NCBI RefSeq assembly: GCF_018326265.1
Contig: NZ_AP023360.1
Location: 7,871,001-7,935,000 of the forward strand
DNA: 64,000 nucleotides
Origin: Catellatospora sp. IY07-71
Lineage (GTDB): Bacteria; Actinomycetota; Actinomycetes; Mycobacteriales; Micromonosporaceae
Direction: 5' to 3'
Shown: positions 16,678 to 25,630 of the stretch, in pieces
Layout of the letters: each line of letters starts with the position of its first letter
Position numbering within the stretch: the first letter of the stretch is position 1
Notes under the pieces: generated by a model
The model's database searches: none
The model's input: only the letters and a program-made list of their open reading frames with translations
What the model was told of the DNA's origin: nothing
Program-made: the position numbers and the translations under genes

Positions 16678-17490
16678 ATGATGGGTCCACAGCACGCGCT
16701 GTCCGGCGCGGCCACGTGGCTGGCCGGATCCTGGGTGGCGGCCCAGTTCTTCGACTACCCGCAGTCGGCCACCACGATCGCCATCGGCGCCGCGGTGTGC
16801 GCGGGCGGGGCGCTGCTGCCCGACCTGGACATGTCCGGCAAGGTCACCAAGGGCCAGGGCGGTTCCACCGTGTCCCGCAGCTTCGGTGTGGCCTCGCTGT
16901 TCGTCGCCGAGGTGGTGGAGAAGATCTCGGTCGGCGTCTATACCGCCACCAAACTGAGCAAGGACCCGGACCGGGACAACGGCCACCGCACGCTGACCCA
17001 CACGCTGCCGTTCGCGGCGCTGATGGGCTTCGGCGCGACCTGGCTGTGCACCCACTACGGCAAGTGGGCCGTGATGGGCATCCTGTTCTTCATGTTCGGG
17101 TTCGCGCTGCGCGGCCTGTTCGACAAGTGGGCCGACCGGGCGGGCTGGGTCATCGTGACGCTGACCTCGGCCGCGGCGGCGTACTTCGCGTACGAGTTCC
17201 TGCCCACGATCGAGCGCGGTTACCCAATGATCGGCCTGGCGGTCGGCGTCGGCTGCATCGTGCATCTGATGGGCGACATCATCACCCGCGCCGGCGTGCC
17301 GATCCTGTGGCCGATCCCGACCGGCCGCCGCATGTGGCGCATGATCGGCCTGCCGAACACCTTCGCCATCGAGGCCGGCAGCAAGGTCGAGACCACCGTG
17401 CTGCGCTCCGTCTTCACCATCATCTCGCTGCTGGCCGGCGCCGGCCTGCTGGCCCCGGCGCTGCTCAAGCGCTTCGACATCGAGATCTGA
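16678..17490 (+). CDS. Membrane-bound metal-dependent hydrolase (YdjM/DUF457 family)
   Basis: Membrane protein of 270 residues with the conserved polar motifs of the LexA-regulated YdjM-like hydrolases: GPQHALSGA at the start, LLPDLD near residue 43, NGHRTLTHTL near 100, and HLMGDIITRAGVPILWPI near 195, surrounded by about seven hydrophobic helices. The clustered His/Asp residues suggest a metal site in the membrane; the substrate is unknown. ATG at 16678 is chosen because GGGGAGG lies ten bases upstream. A hairpin with GCGTTG arms (16626-16641) lies in the leader. The gene ends one base before the convergent polymerase gene. Confidence 0.85.
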   Translation: MMGPQHALSGAATWLAGSWVAAQFFDYPQSATTIAIGAAVCAGGALLPDLDMSGKVTKGQGGSTVSRSFGVASLFVAEVVEKISVGVYTATKLSKDPDRDNGHRTLTHTLPFAALMGFGATWLCTHYGKWAVMGILFFMFGFALRGLFDKWADRAGWVIVTLTSAAAAYFAYEFLPTIERGYPMIGLAVGVGCIVHLMGDIITRAGVPILWPIPTGRRMWRMIGLPNTFAIEAGSKVETTVLRSVFTIISLLAGAGLLAPALLKRFDIEI

Positions 17491-17491
17491 C

Positions 17492-19141
17492 CTACTTCGC
17501 GTCGCCGTAGGAGTCCGCCACGGCGACGGTGAGCGGGAAGCGCACGGGCGAGCTGCCGAACAGCAGCTCGCCCGTCGCCTTTCCACCGGCCTCCAGCGCC
17601 GCGACCACCAGCTCCGCCTCCTCGGCGGGGCAGTGCACGATGACCTCGTCGTGCTGGAAGAACACCAGCTCGGCACGGGTGTCCCAGAGCCGGGTGCGGA
17701 GGTCGGCCAGCAGCGCGGCGGCCCACTCCGCCGCCGTGGCCTGGATGACGAAGTTGCGGGTGAACCGGCCCCGCGAGCGTCCCGACGCGCCCTCGTCGGC
17801 CCACGACGACTCCAGCGCCGACGGCGGGCAGGTCCGGCCCAGCCAGGAGCGCACCAGCCCGCCGGTCTCCCCGGCCCGCGCCGCCGCCTCGACGTACGTC
17901 CACGCCTTCGGGTAGCTGCCGCGCAGCGCCGCCAGCGCGGGGGCGGCCGCGCCGCCGGTCTGCCCGTACATCGCGCCGAGCAGGGCCAGTTTGGCCTTGG
18001 CCCGGTCGCCGCCGAACGACTCGGCGGCCAGCGCCGCGTACAGGTCGCCGGAGCCCGCGGCGCGGGCCAGCCCGGCGTCGCCGGACACCGCGGCCAGGAT
18101 GCGCGGCTCCAGCTGCCCCGCGTCGGCGACGACCAGCCGCCAGCCGGGCTCGGCCCGCGCCGCGCCGCGCACCGCCTTGGGGATCTGCAGCGCTCCCCCG
18201 CCCCGGGTGGCCCAGCGCCCGGAGACGACGCCCGCGACCACGTACGCGGGCCGGAAGCGGCCGTCGTGCACCCACTGCTCGCGCCAGCTCCAGCCGTGCG
18301 CCGTCCAGATCCGGTAGAGCTCCTTGTACTCCAGCAGCACCCCGATCACCGGGTGGTCGACGGCGCGCAGTGTCCAGGAGCGGGTGTTCGGCACCTCGAT
18401 CCCGGCGCGCCGCAGCGCCCGGCGCAGCTCGGCGGGCGAGTCCGGGTGCAGGCCGGGGGCGTCGAGCAGCTCGGCGATGCGGGCCGACAGCTCGGCCAGC
18501 CGGCGCGGCGGGCCGCCCACCGGCGAGGGCTCGCCGAGCAGGCCGACCAGGATCTCGTCGTGGGTCCGGGCCTGCCAGGGCAGCCCGGTGTGCCCCATCT
18601 CGGCGGCGATCAGCGCGCTGGCCGATTCGGCCGCGACCAGCAGCCGCATCCGCTGCGGGTGCTCGGTCGCCGCGATCCGGGCCAGCTGGTCGCGGTACAC
18701 CGCGGTGAGCACGTCCAGCGGCGCGGCGCCGCCGGGCGCCTCGGCCGGGGCGGGCGTGTCGTCGAACAGGGTGCCCTGCCGGTCACCGGGTGGACGGCCG
18801 GGCCGGGCGGCCTGGTCCGCGGGCACGGGAGCGCCCACCAGCCGGGCGTACGCGGCGGCGGCCGAGCGCGGCTCCCCGTAGCGGCCCGCGTACCCGAGCA
18901 GCAGCGCCTCGGCCAGCTCGGCGTCATGGCACCGGCGCACCCGCACCCCGCGTTCCAGCAGCGGCGGGTAGCTCTGCTCGGTGCACCCCCACAGCCAGCG
19001 CGGCCCGGCGGCGTCCCGCGCGGCGACGGCGGCGGCGAGGTCGGCCACGGGCTCGTCCGGCCCGACCGGGGCGCCCGCGGCGTCCAGCGGGCGCAGCACG
19101 CCCCCGCCGCTGCCGTCCGCCACCACCGCGATCACCGTCAC
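17492..19141 (-). CDS. Family A DNA polymerase (3'-5' exonuclease-like/polymerase)
   Basis: DNA-template-dependent polymerase of 549 residues, shorter than PolI, of the actinobacterial bifunctional exonuclease/polymerase group. Polymerase motif A is DAGQLEPRILA, motif B is RAKAKLALLGAMYGQ, and motif C is QHDEVIVHC near residue 500. The N-terminal 170 residues correspond to the exonuclease-like part but show no intact DEDD set that I can point to, so proofreading is doubtful. The GTG start follows CACAAT by six bases, a plausible leaderless start. Accessory repair synthesis is the likely role; the housekeeping polA is elsewhere. Confidence 0.88.
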   Translation of the reverse strand: MTVIAVVADGSGGGVLRPLDAAGAPVGPDEPVADLAAAVAARDAAGPRWLWGCTEQSYPPLLERGVRVRRCHDAELAEALLLGYAGRYGEPRSAAAAYARLVGAPVPADQAARPGRPPGDRQGTLFDDTPAPAEAPGGAAPLDVLTAVYRDQLARIAATEHPQRMRLLVAAESASALIAAEMGHTGLPWQARTHDEILVGLLGEPSPVGGPPRRLAELSARIAELLDAPGLHPDSPAELRRALRRAGIEVPNTRSWTLRAVDHPVIGVLLEYKELYRIWTAHGWSWREQWVHDGRFRPAYVVAGVVSGRWATRGGGALQIPKAVRGAARAEPGWRLVVADAGQLEPRILAAVSGDAGLARAAGSGDLYAALAAESFGGDRAKAKLALLGAMYGQTGGAAAPALAALRGSYPKAWTYVEAAARAGETGGLVRSWLGRTCPPSALESSWADEGASGRSRGRFTRNFVIQATAAEWAAALLADLRTRLWDTRAELVFFQHDEVIVHCPAEEAELVVAALEAGGKATGELLFGSSPVRFPLTVAVADSYGDAK

Positions 19142-19215
19142 CCGACCATTGTGCTGGTGGGGGCGGACATGCCGATTCAGCTCCGGCCCCGCCCGATTAC
19201 GGCTATAAGGGACTT

Positions 19216-19866
19216 ATGACCGAGACGGGGCCGGTGTTCGACCGGATCGGCGCGACCTACAGCGAGGCGTTCGCGGACCGGCCGGGTCAGCTGGCCGCCG
19301 GACGCTGGCTGATGGACCGGCTGGCCGGGCGGGACAAGCCGCTGGTGCTCGACGTCGGCTGTGGCTCGGGCGAGCCCACCGCGCGCCAGCTCATCGACGG
19401 CGGCATGCACGTCGTCGGCATCGACACCTCCCCGGTGATGCTGGAGCTGGCCCGGCACACCGTGCCCGAGGCCATCTTCGTCGAGCGCGACCTGTTCGAC
19501 CTGGACGGCCTGCACCCGACCCAGCAGCGCTTCGACGGCGTGGTGGCGTTCTTCTCGCTGCTCCTGCTCCCCCGCCCCGACGTCGAGAAGGCGCTGGACG
19601 ACATCCACCACGTGCTGGCCCACGACGGCGTCTTCGCCCTCGGCATGGTGGAGGGCGACAGCGACCACCTGATGCGCGACTTCCTCGGCACCCAGGTGCC
19701 GCTCACCGCATACCCCCGCGAAGAACTCCCCCACCTGCTCAACCGCCACGGCTTCGTCGTCGAAGAACTCCGCGCCGACTACTGGGAACCCGCCCCGATC
19801 CCCACCGTCCCCACCACCCCCCAAACCCACCTCTACGCCTACTGCACCGCCGCCCGCCCCGACTAA
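19216..19866 (+). CDS. Class I SAM-dependent methyltransferase
   Basis: Methyltransferase of 216 residues. SAM-binding motif I is VLDVGCGSGEPT near residue 43, followed by VVGIDTSPVMLELAR and the FDGVVAFFSLLLLPRPD motif IV region; the end includes FALGMVEGD and a C-terminal Rossmann strand. It resembles small-molecule methyltransferases; the substrate is not evident. The 3' 140 bases are strikingly C-rich at third positions. A dispersed palindromic element follows the stop codon directly. Confidence 0.88.
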   Translation: MTETGPVFDRIGATYSEAFADRPGQLAAGRWLMDRLAGRDKPLVLDVGCGSGEPTARQLIDGGMHVVGIDTSPVMLELARHTVPEAIFVERDLFDLDGLHPTQQRFDGVVAFFSLLLLPRPDVEKALDDIHHVLAHDGVFALGMVEGDSDHLMRDFLGTQVPLTAYPREELPHLLNRHGFVVEELRADYWEPAPIPTVPTTPQTHLYAYCTAARPD

Positions 19867-19868
19867 AA

Positions 19869-19947
19869 CGCGACGATCTTGCGTGAACCGCGGGTACGAC
19901 ACGCCCTTTCCGGGCATATCCCCAACAGTCCGCGCAAGATCGTCGCG
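19869..19947. repeat. Palindromic element family B, copy 1
   Basis: Outer arms CGCGACGATCTTGCGTG (19869-19885) and CGCGCAAGATCGTCGCG (19931-19947) match at 16 of 17 pairs. The interior (GGGTACGACACGCC, then TTTCCGGGCATATCCC) is almost identical to copy 2 at 27437-27515. It lies between convergent genes directly after the methyltransferase stop. Confidence 0.9.
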
Positions 19948-19978
19948 ATCTTGAGCAGTGCCGCGTGAGGGCGGCGGG

Positions 19979-20845
19979 TTACTTGACGGCGCCGGCGGTG
20001 AGGCCGGACTGGATCTGGCGCTGGAAGATCGTGTAGACGATGATCATCGGGATGATGGCGATCGACAGCGCCGCGAAGAGGGCCGGCCAGTCGGCCTGGT
20101 AGCCGGCGGCCGTGGAGATGCTGGCGATGCCCTGGGTGAGCAGCCACTTCTCCTGGCCCTCGGCGCCACCGGGGAGCAGCGAGACCGGCAGCACGTACTG
20201 GTTCCACTGGCCGATGATGTTGAAGATCGTGATGCTGATCAGGCCGGGCTTGGCCATCGGCATCATCACCGTGAAGAACAGGCGGGTGTGCGACGCGCCG
20301 TCGATCATCGCGGCCTCGGCCACCGCGTTGGGCAGCGTCTTGAAGAACGCGGCCAGGAAGAACACGGTGAACGGCAGCGAGTACGCGATGTACACCAGGA
20401 TCAGGCCGGTGTGCGTGCCCAGCAGGCCCAGCTCCTGCACCACGATGTAGAGCGGGGTGAGCGCCAGGTACACCGGGAAGGCCAGGCCGGCCACGAACAG
20501 GAAGTAGATGACCCGGTTGCCGATGAAGTCGTATCGGGCCAGCACGTACGCGGCCATCGCACCGAGCACCATCGTGCCCAGCGTCGAGAAGAACACCACG
20601 ACCAGGCTGTTGATGAAGTACTGGCCGACGTTGGCCTCGGTCCAGGCGCGCCCGAACGAGCCGAAGTCCCACTCGCTCGGCAGCGCGAACGGGTTGCCGA
20701 TGAAGATCTCGGTGTTGTTCTTGAACGCGGCCAGGAACGTGAAGATCAGCGGGTAGATGATCAGGATGGCCCACACGGCCAGGGCGACGTGGGACAGCTT
20801 GTTCAGCACACCGAAGCTGCGCCGATTCTCAGACTTGGTAACCAC
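19979..20845 (-). CDS. Sugar ABC transporter permease (MalG/NgcG type)
   Basis: Inner-membrane permease of a CUT1 carbohydrate importer, 288 residues, six predicted helices. The EAA loop that contacts the ATPase is EAAMIDGASHTRLFF near residue 185, followed by MPMAKPG. GTG start, 12 bases after the preceding permease. Its paralogue at 29519-30427 is similar along its length, including the ending QRQIQSGLTAG versus QRQVQAGLTAG. The operon has no ATPase gene, so a shared MsiK-like ATPase is expected elsewhere. Confidence 0.93.
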   Translation of the reverse strand: MVTKSENRRSFGVLNKLSHVALAVWAILIIYPLIFTFLAAFKNNTEIFIGNPFALPSEWDFGSFGRAWTEANVGQYFINSLVVVFFSTLGTMVLGAMAAYVLARYDFIGNRVIYFLFVAGLAFPVYLALTPLYIVVQELGLLGTHTGLILVYIAYSLPFTVFFLAAFFKTLPNAVAEAAMIDGASHTRLFFTVMMPMAKPGLISITIFNIIGQWNQYVLPVSLLPGGAEGQEKWLLTQGIASISTAAGYQADWPALFAALSIAIIPMIIVYTIFQRQIQSGLTAGAVK

Positions 20846-20857
20846 GACAGACCCCGC

Positions 20858-21763
20858 TCAGTGCTCGACCGCGTCGCGCTTGCCGCCCCGCAGGGACAGC
20901 ACCGCGAAGATGATGGTGAAGACGGCCAGCGCCACGCCGAGGGCCGACGCGTAGCCGTAGTCCGACTCCCGGATGCCCGACTTGTAGATCTGGACCGGCA
21001 GCACGGTGGTGGCCCCGTCCGGGCCGCCCTCGTCGATCGAGAGCACCATGACCAGCGCGAACGCGTCCATGGCGAGGATGCCGAGGTACACCCAGGCGAC
21101 CTTCACGGTCTCCATCAGCAGCGGGATGGTGACCCGGAAGAAGATGGTGATCCGGTTGGCGCCGTCCATGACGGCCGCCTCGTAGATCTCCGCCGGGATG
21201 CTGGACATGCCGGCGGCGAACAGCACGACGTAGAAGCCGACCGCCTGCCACACCAGCACGCCGAGGATGGACCACAGGCCCCACTCGGCCATCCACTGCA
21301 CCGCGTCCACCCCGAACAGTTCGAGGAAGCGGTTGAGGATGCCGCTGCCGTCCGGGGCGTACACCCGGCCGAAGATGACGCCGACGATGACCACGGCCAG
21401 GACCTGGGGGAGGAAGAACACCACCCGGTAGAACTTCGACCCCCAGACCCCGGTCATGGTGCCGCCGCGGGTGCCCCCGCCCATGTTCAACAGGAACGCG
21501 AAGAACAGGGCGAGGGCGATCGTGATCACCGGCAAGGTGACCAGCAGGAAGACGTGGTGCTTCGCCGCCAGCCAGACCTTGTCGTCGTCGATGAGCTTCT
21601 GGAAGTTCTCCAGCCCGACGAAATCGAAATTCGGGGACAGGCCGCTCCAGTTCGTCATGGACACCTGGACCGCCGCGGCGATCGGGCGCAGGACGAACAT
21701 CGCGTACAACGCGAGTGGTGCGATCAGGAACCCGATGACGAACGGGTACTTACCTTGCCGCAT
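20858..21763 (-). CDS. Sugar ABC transporter permease (MalF/NgcF type)
   Basis: Second permease of the importer, 301 residues, about six helices, EAA loop EAAVMDGANRITIFFRV near residue 200. I chose ATG at 21763 over the upstream GTG because MRQGKYPFVIGF then aligns with the start of the paralogue (MRHGKYPLLLAF) and GGAG lies ten bases upstream. It follows the binding-protein gene by 23 bases in one operon. Confidence 0.92.
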   Translation of the reverse strand: MRQGKYPFVIGFLIAPLALYAMFVLRPIAAAVQVSMTNWSGLSPNFDFVGLENFQKLIDDDKVWLAAKHHVFLLVTLPVITIALALFFAFLLNMGGGTRGGTMTGVWGSKFYRVVFFLPQVLAVVIVGVIFGRVYAPDGSGILNRFLELFGVDAVQWMAEWGLWSILGVLVWQAVGFYVVLFAAGMSSIPAEIYEAAVMDGANRITIFFRVTIPLLMETVKVAWVYLGILAMDAFALVMVLSIDEGGPDGATTVLPVQIYKSGIRESDYGYASALGVALAVFTIIFAVLSLRGGKRDAVEH

Positions 21764-21786
21764 GATCACTTAACTCCGCTCGAGGG

Positions 21787-23205
21787 TTAGCGGGAGAACT
21801 TCTTCTCGGTCTTGTCGGCGGCGGCCTGCATCCGGGTGCAGAACTCGTCCGCGGTGCCGCCCTGGAACATCAGCTTGTTCGTGGCGGCGCGGCACTCGTC
21901 GTCCAGGTTCTTGTACCAGGCGTCCCAGCGGAAGCTGAAGTTCGCCGGGCCGGCCGCGGTGAGGGCCGCGCTGGACGAGGCCAGGCCGGGGGACATCTCC
22001 AGGCCCTCGGTCGAGCCCTGCACGACGGTGAGCACCTTGGTGAGCTCGGTGAAGCCCTTGGCGCCCGCCTTCGACAGCATGTGGCGCAGGTACTCCTTGC
22101 CACCCTGGACGTTCTTGCCCTTGCTCGCGACGAAGTACATCTCGCCCGCGGCCGCGTACAGCGCGGTCGCCGGGAGCTTGTCCGACGCGGTCGCGCCCGG
22201 GATCGGCATGACCTGGTAGTTGAAGCCGGCCGGGGTGTCCTTGGCCTGCTCGTTCTCCAGCCAGGAGCCCGACGGGTAGAAGCCCACCTTGCCCTGGTTC
22301 TGCTGCAGCTGCACCTCGGTGTGCTTGAGGCCCAGGTGCGCCTTGTTGCCGTACTTGGCGCCGACCTCGGCCCACAGGGTGGCGGCCTGCTTGACGGCGT
22401 CGTTCGTCCAGGCGCCCTTCTCCAGGTTGTCGATCGCCTTGAGGACGTCCGGGCCGCCGATCTTCGCGGCCGTGGTCAGGATGACCAGGTACTGGTAGTA
22501 GGCCGCGTTGGCGCCCGCGTACGAGTACGGGGTGATGCCCTTGGCCTTCATCTTCTCCAGCAGCGCGGTGAAGTCCGCCCAGGTGGTCGGCGCGGTCCAG
22601 CCGTTCTCCTGGAACAGCTTGCCCGAGTACCACAGGCCGAACACGGTGTAGGCGTAGTTCAGCACGTACGGCTTGCCGTTGAACGTGCCCTGCTCGACGG
22701 TGCCCGGGACCAGGGTCTCGGCCACGGTCTTGCCCGCGATGTCGAGCGACGGCGCGGCGAACAGGTCGGACAGGTCGGCCACCTGGCCGGCCTCGACGAG
22801 CTTGCCCTGGTCCATCAGCTTCGAGCCGGCGTTGTTCACCATGTCCGGCGGGGTGTTGCTGGCGAACCGCGGCTGCAGCGTGGTCGAGATCTCCTGCGCC
22901 GAGGAGAAGTTCACCTTGGACTCGGGGAACTTCTTCTCGTACGACGGCTTGTGCACGTCGGTGGCGTACTTGGTACCGAGACCGCCATCGAAGATCACAA
23001 TCTCGACCGGAGCCTTGGTGTCGACACCCAGCGGGTTCTCGGCGGTGACCTGGCCGGTGGCCTGGGCGGTGGGCTCGTCGCCGCCGCCGCCGACGCAGGC
23101 GGAGAGCAGACCGGCGGCGGGGGTGGCGAGCAGGCCGACCGCCGCGGTCCGGCGCAGCACGCTGCGACGGCTCAGGGCCGACGGGCTGTCGGTGTGGTTG
23201 GACAT
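21787..23205 (-). CDS. ngcE: NgcE-like amino-sugar-binding lipoprotein
   Basis: Extracellular solute-binding lipoprotein of about 472 residues. The signal has a twin-arginine-like SRRSVLRR, a hydrophobic core and lipobox LLSAC with the lipidated Cys near residue 37. The mature part opens with NPLGVDTKAPVEIVIF and the LQPRFASNTPPDMVNN segment typical of the N-acetylglucosamine/chitobiose-binding NgcE family. Two ATGs overlap (23208 and 23205); the second has better spacing to GGAG. Its paralogue is at 31417-32844. Substrate is inferred from family plus the nearby RpiR regulator and kinase. Confidence 0.85.
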   Translation of the reverse strand: MSNHTDSPSALSRRSVLRRTAAVGLLATPAAGLLSACVGGGGDEPTAQATGQVTAENPLGVDTKAPVEIVIFDGGLGTKYATDVHKPSYEKKFPESKVNFSSAQEISTTLQPRFASNTPPDMVNNAGSKLMDQGKLVEAGQVADLSDLFAAPSLDIAGKTVAETLVPGTVEQGTFNGKPYVLNYAYTVFGLWYSGKLFQENGWTAPTTWADFTALLEKMKAKGITPYSYAGANAAYYQYLVILTTAAKIGGPDVLKAIDNLEKGAWTNDAVKQAATLWAEVGAKYGNKAHLGLKHTEVQLQQNQGKVGFYPSGSWLENEQAKDTPAGFNYQVMPIPGATASDKLPATALYAAAGEMYFVASKGKNVQGGKEYLRHMLSKAGAKGFTELTKVLTVVQGSTEGLEMSPGLASSSAALTAAGPANFSFRWDAWYKNLDDECRAATNKLMFQGGTADEFCTRMQAAADKTEKKFSR

Positions 23206-23417
23206 CATTGTCTCCTCATTTTCGGGTCGCGGTGATCGTGACTCGAGTAAGTGGCGAGGCGGTGCATGTGGCGGTCGCGGTTACCCGCGAAGGACCCGGC
23301 CGCACCAGGGTTCAGTGCGGCACCACACCGGGCTCCGTTGCTCGGTGTGGTGTCGGCCCAGTGCTCGAGCGAGTCGAGCACGGTCGGGGGCAGCACGGCG
23401 GCGGGGGCGGCGGTCAC
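23205..23417 (-). CDS. Possible 70-residue coupled small protein
   Basis: A GTG frame of 70 codons fills the gap between the rpiR-type gene and the binding-protein gene exactly: its GTG overlaps the regulator's stop (GTGA) and its TGA overlaps the binding protein's ATGs. The product has an Ala/Pro-rich start, a short helix (LDSLEHWAD) and a His/Arg-rich end. The first half has high GC third positions, the second half less so. It could be a real small gene or only a frame that couples translation. No homologue is known to me. Confidence 0.35.
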   Translation of the reverse strand: MTAAPAAVLPPTVLDSLEHWADTTPSNGARCGAALNPGAAGSFAGNRDRHMHRLATYSSHDHRDPKMRRQ

Positions 23418-24385
23418 GACTCGCCCTCCCGGCCCTGGCCGTTGCTGAAACGGTGCGCGTCCACCGCACGGGCGGTGCGCTGGAACGCGGTGTGCGAGCG
23501 GTCGTGGGTGCGCTGGGCGACCGCGATGTAGAGCAGGTCCAGCACCACCAGCTGCGGGTGGCGCGCCGACAGCGCGTCGGGCCGGAACGAGGTGGCCTGG
23601 CTCGCGGTGAGCAGCACGATGTCGGCCAGCTCGGCCAGCGGCGAGCGCGGGAAACCGGTCAGCGCGATGGTGACGGCGCCGTGCGAGCCGGCCTCGGCCA
23701 GCATCTCGACGGTCTCCCGGGTCTGCCCGGTGTGCGAGATGCCCAGCGCCACGTCCCCGGCGCGCAGCAGGGCCGCGCTGGCCAGGCCGTTGTGCACGTC
23801 CGGCCAGGTCCACGCGGCGATGCCGATGCGGTGCAGCGAGAACTGCATCTCGGCGCCGACCAGCGCCGAGCCGGACGCGCCGTAGATGTCCACCCGGTTG
23901 GCCGCGGCGATCGCGGCCGCGGCCCGCTCCACCTCGGCGAGGTCGAGCATGGCGGCGGTGTCCCGCATCGCCTGGGTGTCGGCCGCCATTATCTGGCCGA
24001 GTACGCGCTCCAGCGGGTCGCCCGGCTCGATGGCCCGGCCGATGTCCTCGGCCCAGCCGGCCGAGCGCGCCGCCCGGCCGGTCTCCCCGGCGATGGCCAG
24101 GCGCAGGTCGGCGTAGCCCTCGAAGCCCAGGGCGCGGCAGAAGCGGGTGATCGTGGCGGGCGAGGTGCCCGAGCGCTCGGCCAGCTCGACGATGGTGGCG
24201 CGCGCGGCGCCGGCCGGATCGGTGAGCACCTGCTCGGCGACGCGCTGCAGGGCCCCGGTGAACTCGGGCAGCTGGGCGCGCACCCGGACCAGCACGCTGT
24301 CGGGGCGGTCCAGGCCGAGCCGGGCGTGCGGGATCTCGGCCGAGGCGGCCTGTGCCGCCGCGACTGGTTCCACGCGCTCCACCAC
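23414..24385 (-). CDS. MurR/RpiR family regulator with SIS domain
   Basis: Transcription factor of 323 residues. The N-terminal HTH-6 domain (about 35-110) contains the helix-turn-helix AERSGTSPATITRFCRALGF, and the SIS domain (about 140-290) binds a phosphosugar (VDIYGASGSALVG, ISHTGQTRETVEML). It is first in the operon with the amino-sugar importer and faces an N-acetylglucosamine-kinase-like gene, so a GlcNAc- or MurNAc-phosphate signal is likely. GTG start with AGGAG six bases upstream. A perfect inverted repeat in its leader is a good autoregulatory operator. Confidence 0.92.
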   Translation of the reverse strand: MVERVEPVAAAQAASAEIPHARLGLDRPDSVLVRVRAQLPEFTGALQRVAEQVLTDPAGAARATIVELAERSGTSPATITRFCRALGFEGYADLRLAIAGETGRAARSAGWAEDIGRAIEPGDPLERVLGQIMAADTQAMRDTAAMLDLAEVERAAAAIAAANRVDIYGASGSALVGAEMQFSLHRIGIAAWTWPDVHNGLASAALLRAGDVALGISHTGQTRETVEMLAEAGSHGAVTIALTGFPRSPLAELADIVLLTASQATSFRPDALSARHPQLVVLDLLYIAVAQRTHDRSHTAFQRTARAVDAHRFSNGQGREGES

Positions 24386-24411
24386 TGGTTTCTCCTACTG
24401 ACCGGGTCCCG

Positions 24412-24440
24412 AACAGTTAACCGAAAGGAAGTTAACTGTT
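24412..24440. promoter_or_regulatory. Inverted repeat operator candidate for the RpiR regulator
   Basis: AACAGTTAAC at 24412-24421 and GTTAACTGTT at 24431-24440 form a perfect 10-bp inverted repeat with a 9-base spacer. It lies between the regulator's start codon and a minus-strand TTGACA (24473-24478) with a TAAGAA-like box after it, a typical repressor position. Confidence 0.6.
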
Positions 24441-24472
24441 AGTGGTAAAAGTTCTTACTGGAGACCCCCCTT

Positions 24473-24478
24473 TGTCAA
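24473..24478 (-). promoter_or_regulatory. -35 TTGACA of regulator/importer operon
   Basis: On the minus strand TTGACA is a perfect -35 hexamer; a TAAGAA-like -10 follows at about 15 bases. The inverted repeat at 24412-24440 is downstream of it. The -10 is uncertain. Confidence 0.45.
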
Positions 24479-24610
24479 GTCCGTGGGCATAGTTTTTAAA
24501 CCGTTACCTCGCGATGCTGCCGTCCACTTGCTCAGAGCCGCCAGTTTGGGGAGCATGAATGCCGCTTAGGCCACACCAGCGCTGACCGTTTGGGGGAGGA
24601 ACGAGCCGAT

Positions 24611-25585
24611 ATGCCGGACAAGCTGGTGTTAGGCCTGGACATCGGCGGCACGAGCACCCGGGCCGTGCTGGCCTCCCCCGCCGGACACCGGCTCGGCACC
24701 GGCCGGGCGGGCGGCGGCAACCCCACCACCCACGGCGACGCCGCCCTCACCGAGCTGACCGCCGCCATCCGCGCCGCGCTCACCGGCCACGACCCCGCCG
24801 ACGTCGGCGCCGCCGTGCTCGGCATGGCCGGCTACCCGAAACTCCTCGCCGACGCCGTCCTGCGGGACGCGTTCGAGGCGGCCTGGGCGGGCACCGGACT
24901 GCGCTGCGAGCCGCACCTGGTCAGCGACGTGCTGGTGGCGTACGCGGCGGGCACCCCCGACCCCGACGGCACCGTGGTCGTCGCGGGCACCGGGGCGATC
25001 GCCGCCCGCGTCCGCGGCCACCGGCTCGACCACGTCGCCGACGGCCACGGCTGGCTGCTCGGCGACCTCGGCTCCGGCTACTGGCTGGGCCGCGAGGCGG
25101 TCCGCGCCGCCCTGCGCGACCTCGATCAGGAGCGCCCGCCCGGCACCCTCGCCGCAGGCGTGCTCATCGAACTGCTCGGCACGGCCGAGCTGGCCCCGCG
25201 CCGCCGCGACACCGCCGCCGCGCTGGTCCAGGCCGTCGTCAAGGCTCCGCCCATCGCACTGGCCCGGCTCGCTCCCCTGGTCCTGAGCTGCTACGACGCC
25301 GCCGACCCGGCCGCCGTGGACCTGGTCCGGCGCGGCGCGGCCCACCTCGCCGAAACCGTGGCCATGGTCCGCGCCCCCGGCGAGACCACGGTCCTGGTAC
25401 GCGGCGGCGGCCTGCTCACCAACGACACCCCCCTCGCCGCCGAACTCACCGCCGCCATCACCGCGAGCTGGCCCGACACGACCCCCCACCCCGCCGGCGA
25501 CGCCGCGGCCGCCGCGGCCTGGCTCGCCGCCCTCCCCACCACCCCCGACCCCGCCACCCTGCACACCCACCTCCTCACCCCCTGA
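24611..25585 (+). CDS. N-acetylglucosamine kinase-like protein (BadF/BcrA ATPase family)
   Basis: Sugar kinase of 324 residues with the actin-like ATPase fold. Phosphate-1 motif GLDIGGTSTRAVLAS at residues 8-22; VVVAGTGAIAARV and the DGHGWLLGDLGSGYWLG segment near 150 are typical of the BadF/BadG/BcrA/BcrD group that includes GlcNAc kinase; the adenosine motif is VRGGGLLTN near 265. ATG with GGGGGAGG about 11 bases upstream. It is divergent from the RpiR/NgcEFG operon, which suggests phosphorylation of the imported amino sugar. Confidence 0.85.
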   Translation: MPDKLVLGLDIGGTSTRAVLASPAGHRLGTGRAGGGNPTTHGDAALTELTAAIRAALTGHDPADVGAAVLGMAGYPKLLADAVLRDAFEAAWAGTGLRCEPHLVSDVLVAYAAGTPDPDGTVVVAGTGAIAARVRGHRLDHVADGHGWLLGDLGSGYWLGREAVRAALRDLDQERPPGTLAAGVLIELLGTAELAPRRRDTAAALVQAVVKAPPIALARLAPLVLSCYDAADPAAVDLVRRGAAHLAETVAMVRAPGETTVLVRGGGLLTNDTPLAAELTAAITASWPDTTPHPAGDAAAAAAWLAALPTTPDPATLHTHLLTP

Positions 25586-25630
25586 CCCCACCCCACCCCA
25601 CCCGGTCCCGCCCCGTCCCGTCCCGCCCAA

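Noticed and set aside
24472..24500. Plus-strand promoter TTGTCA-N17-TTTAAA for the kinase gene
   Set aside because: The -10 is poor and the leader would be over 100 bases; not strong enough to list.
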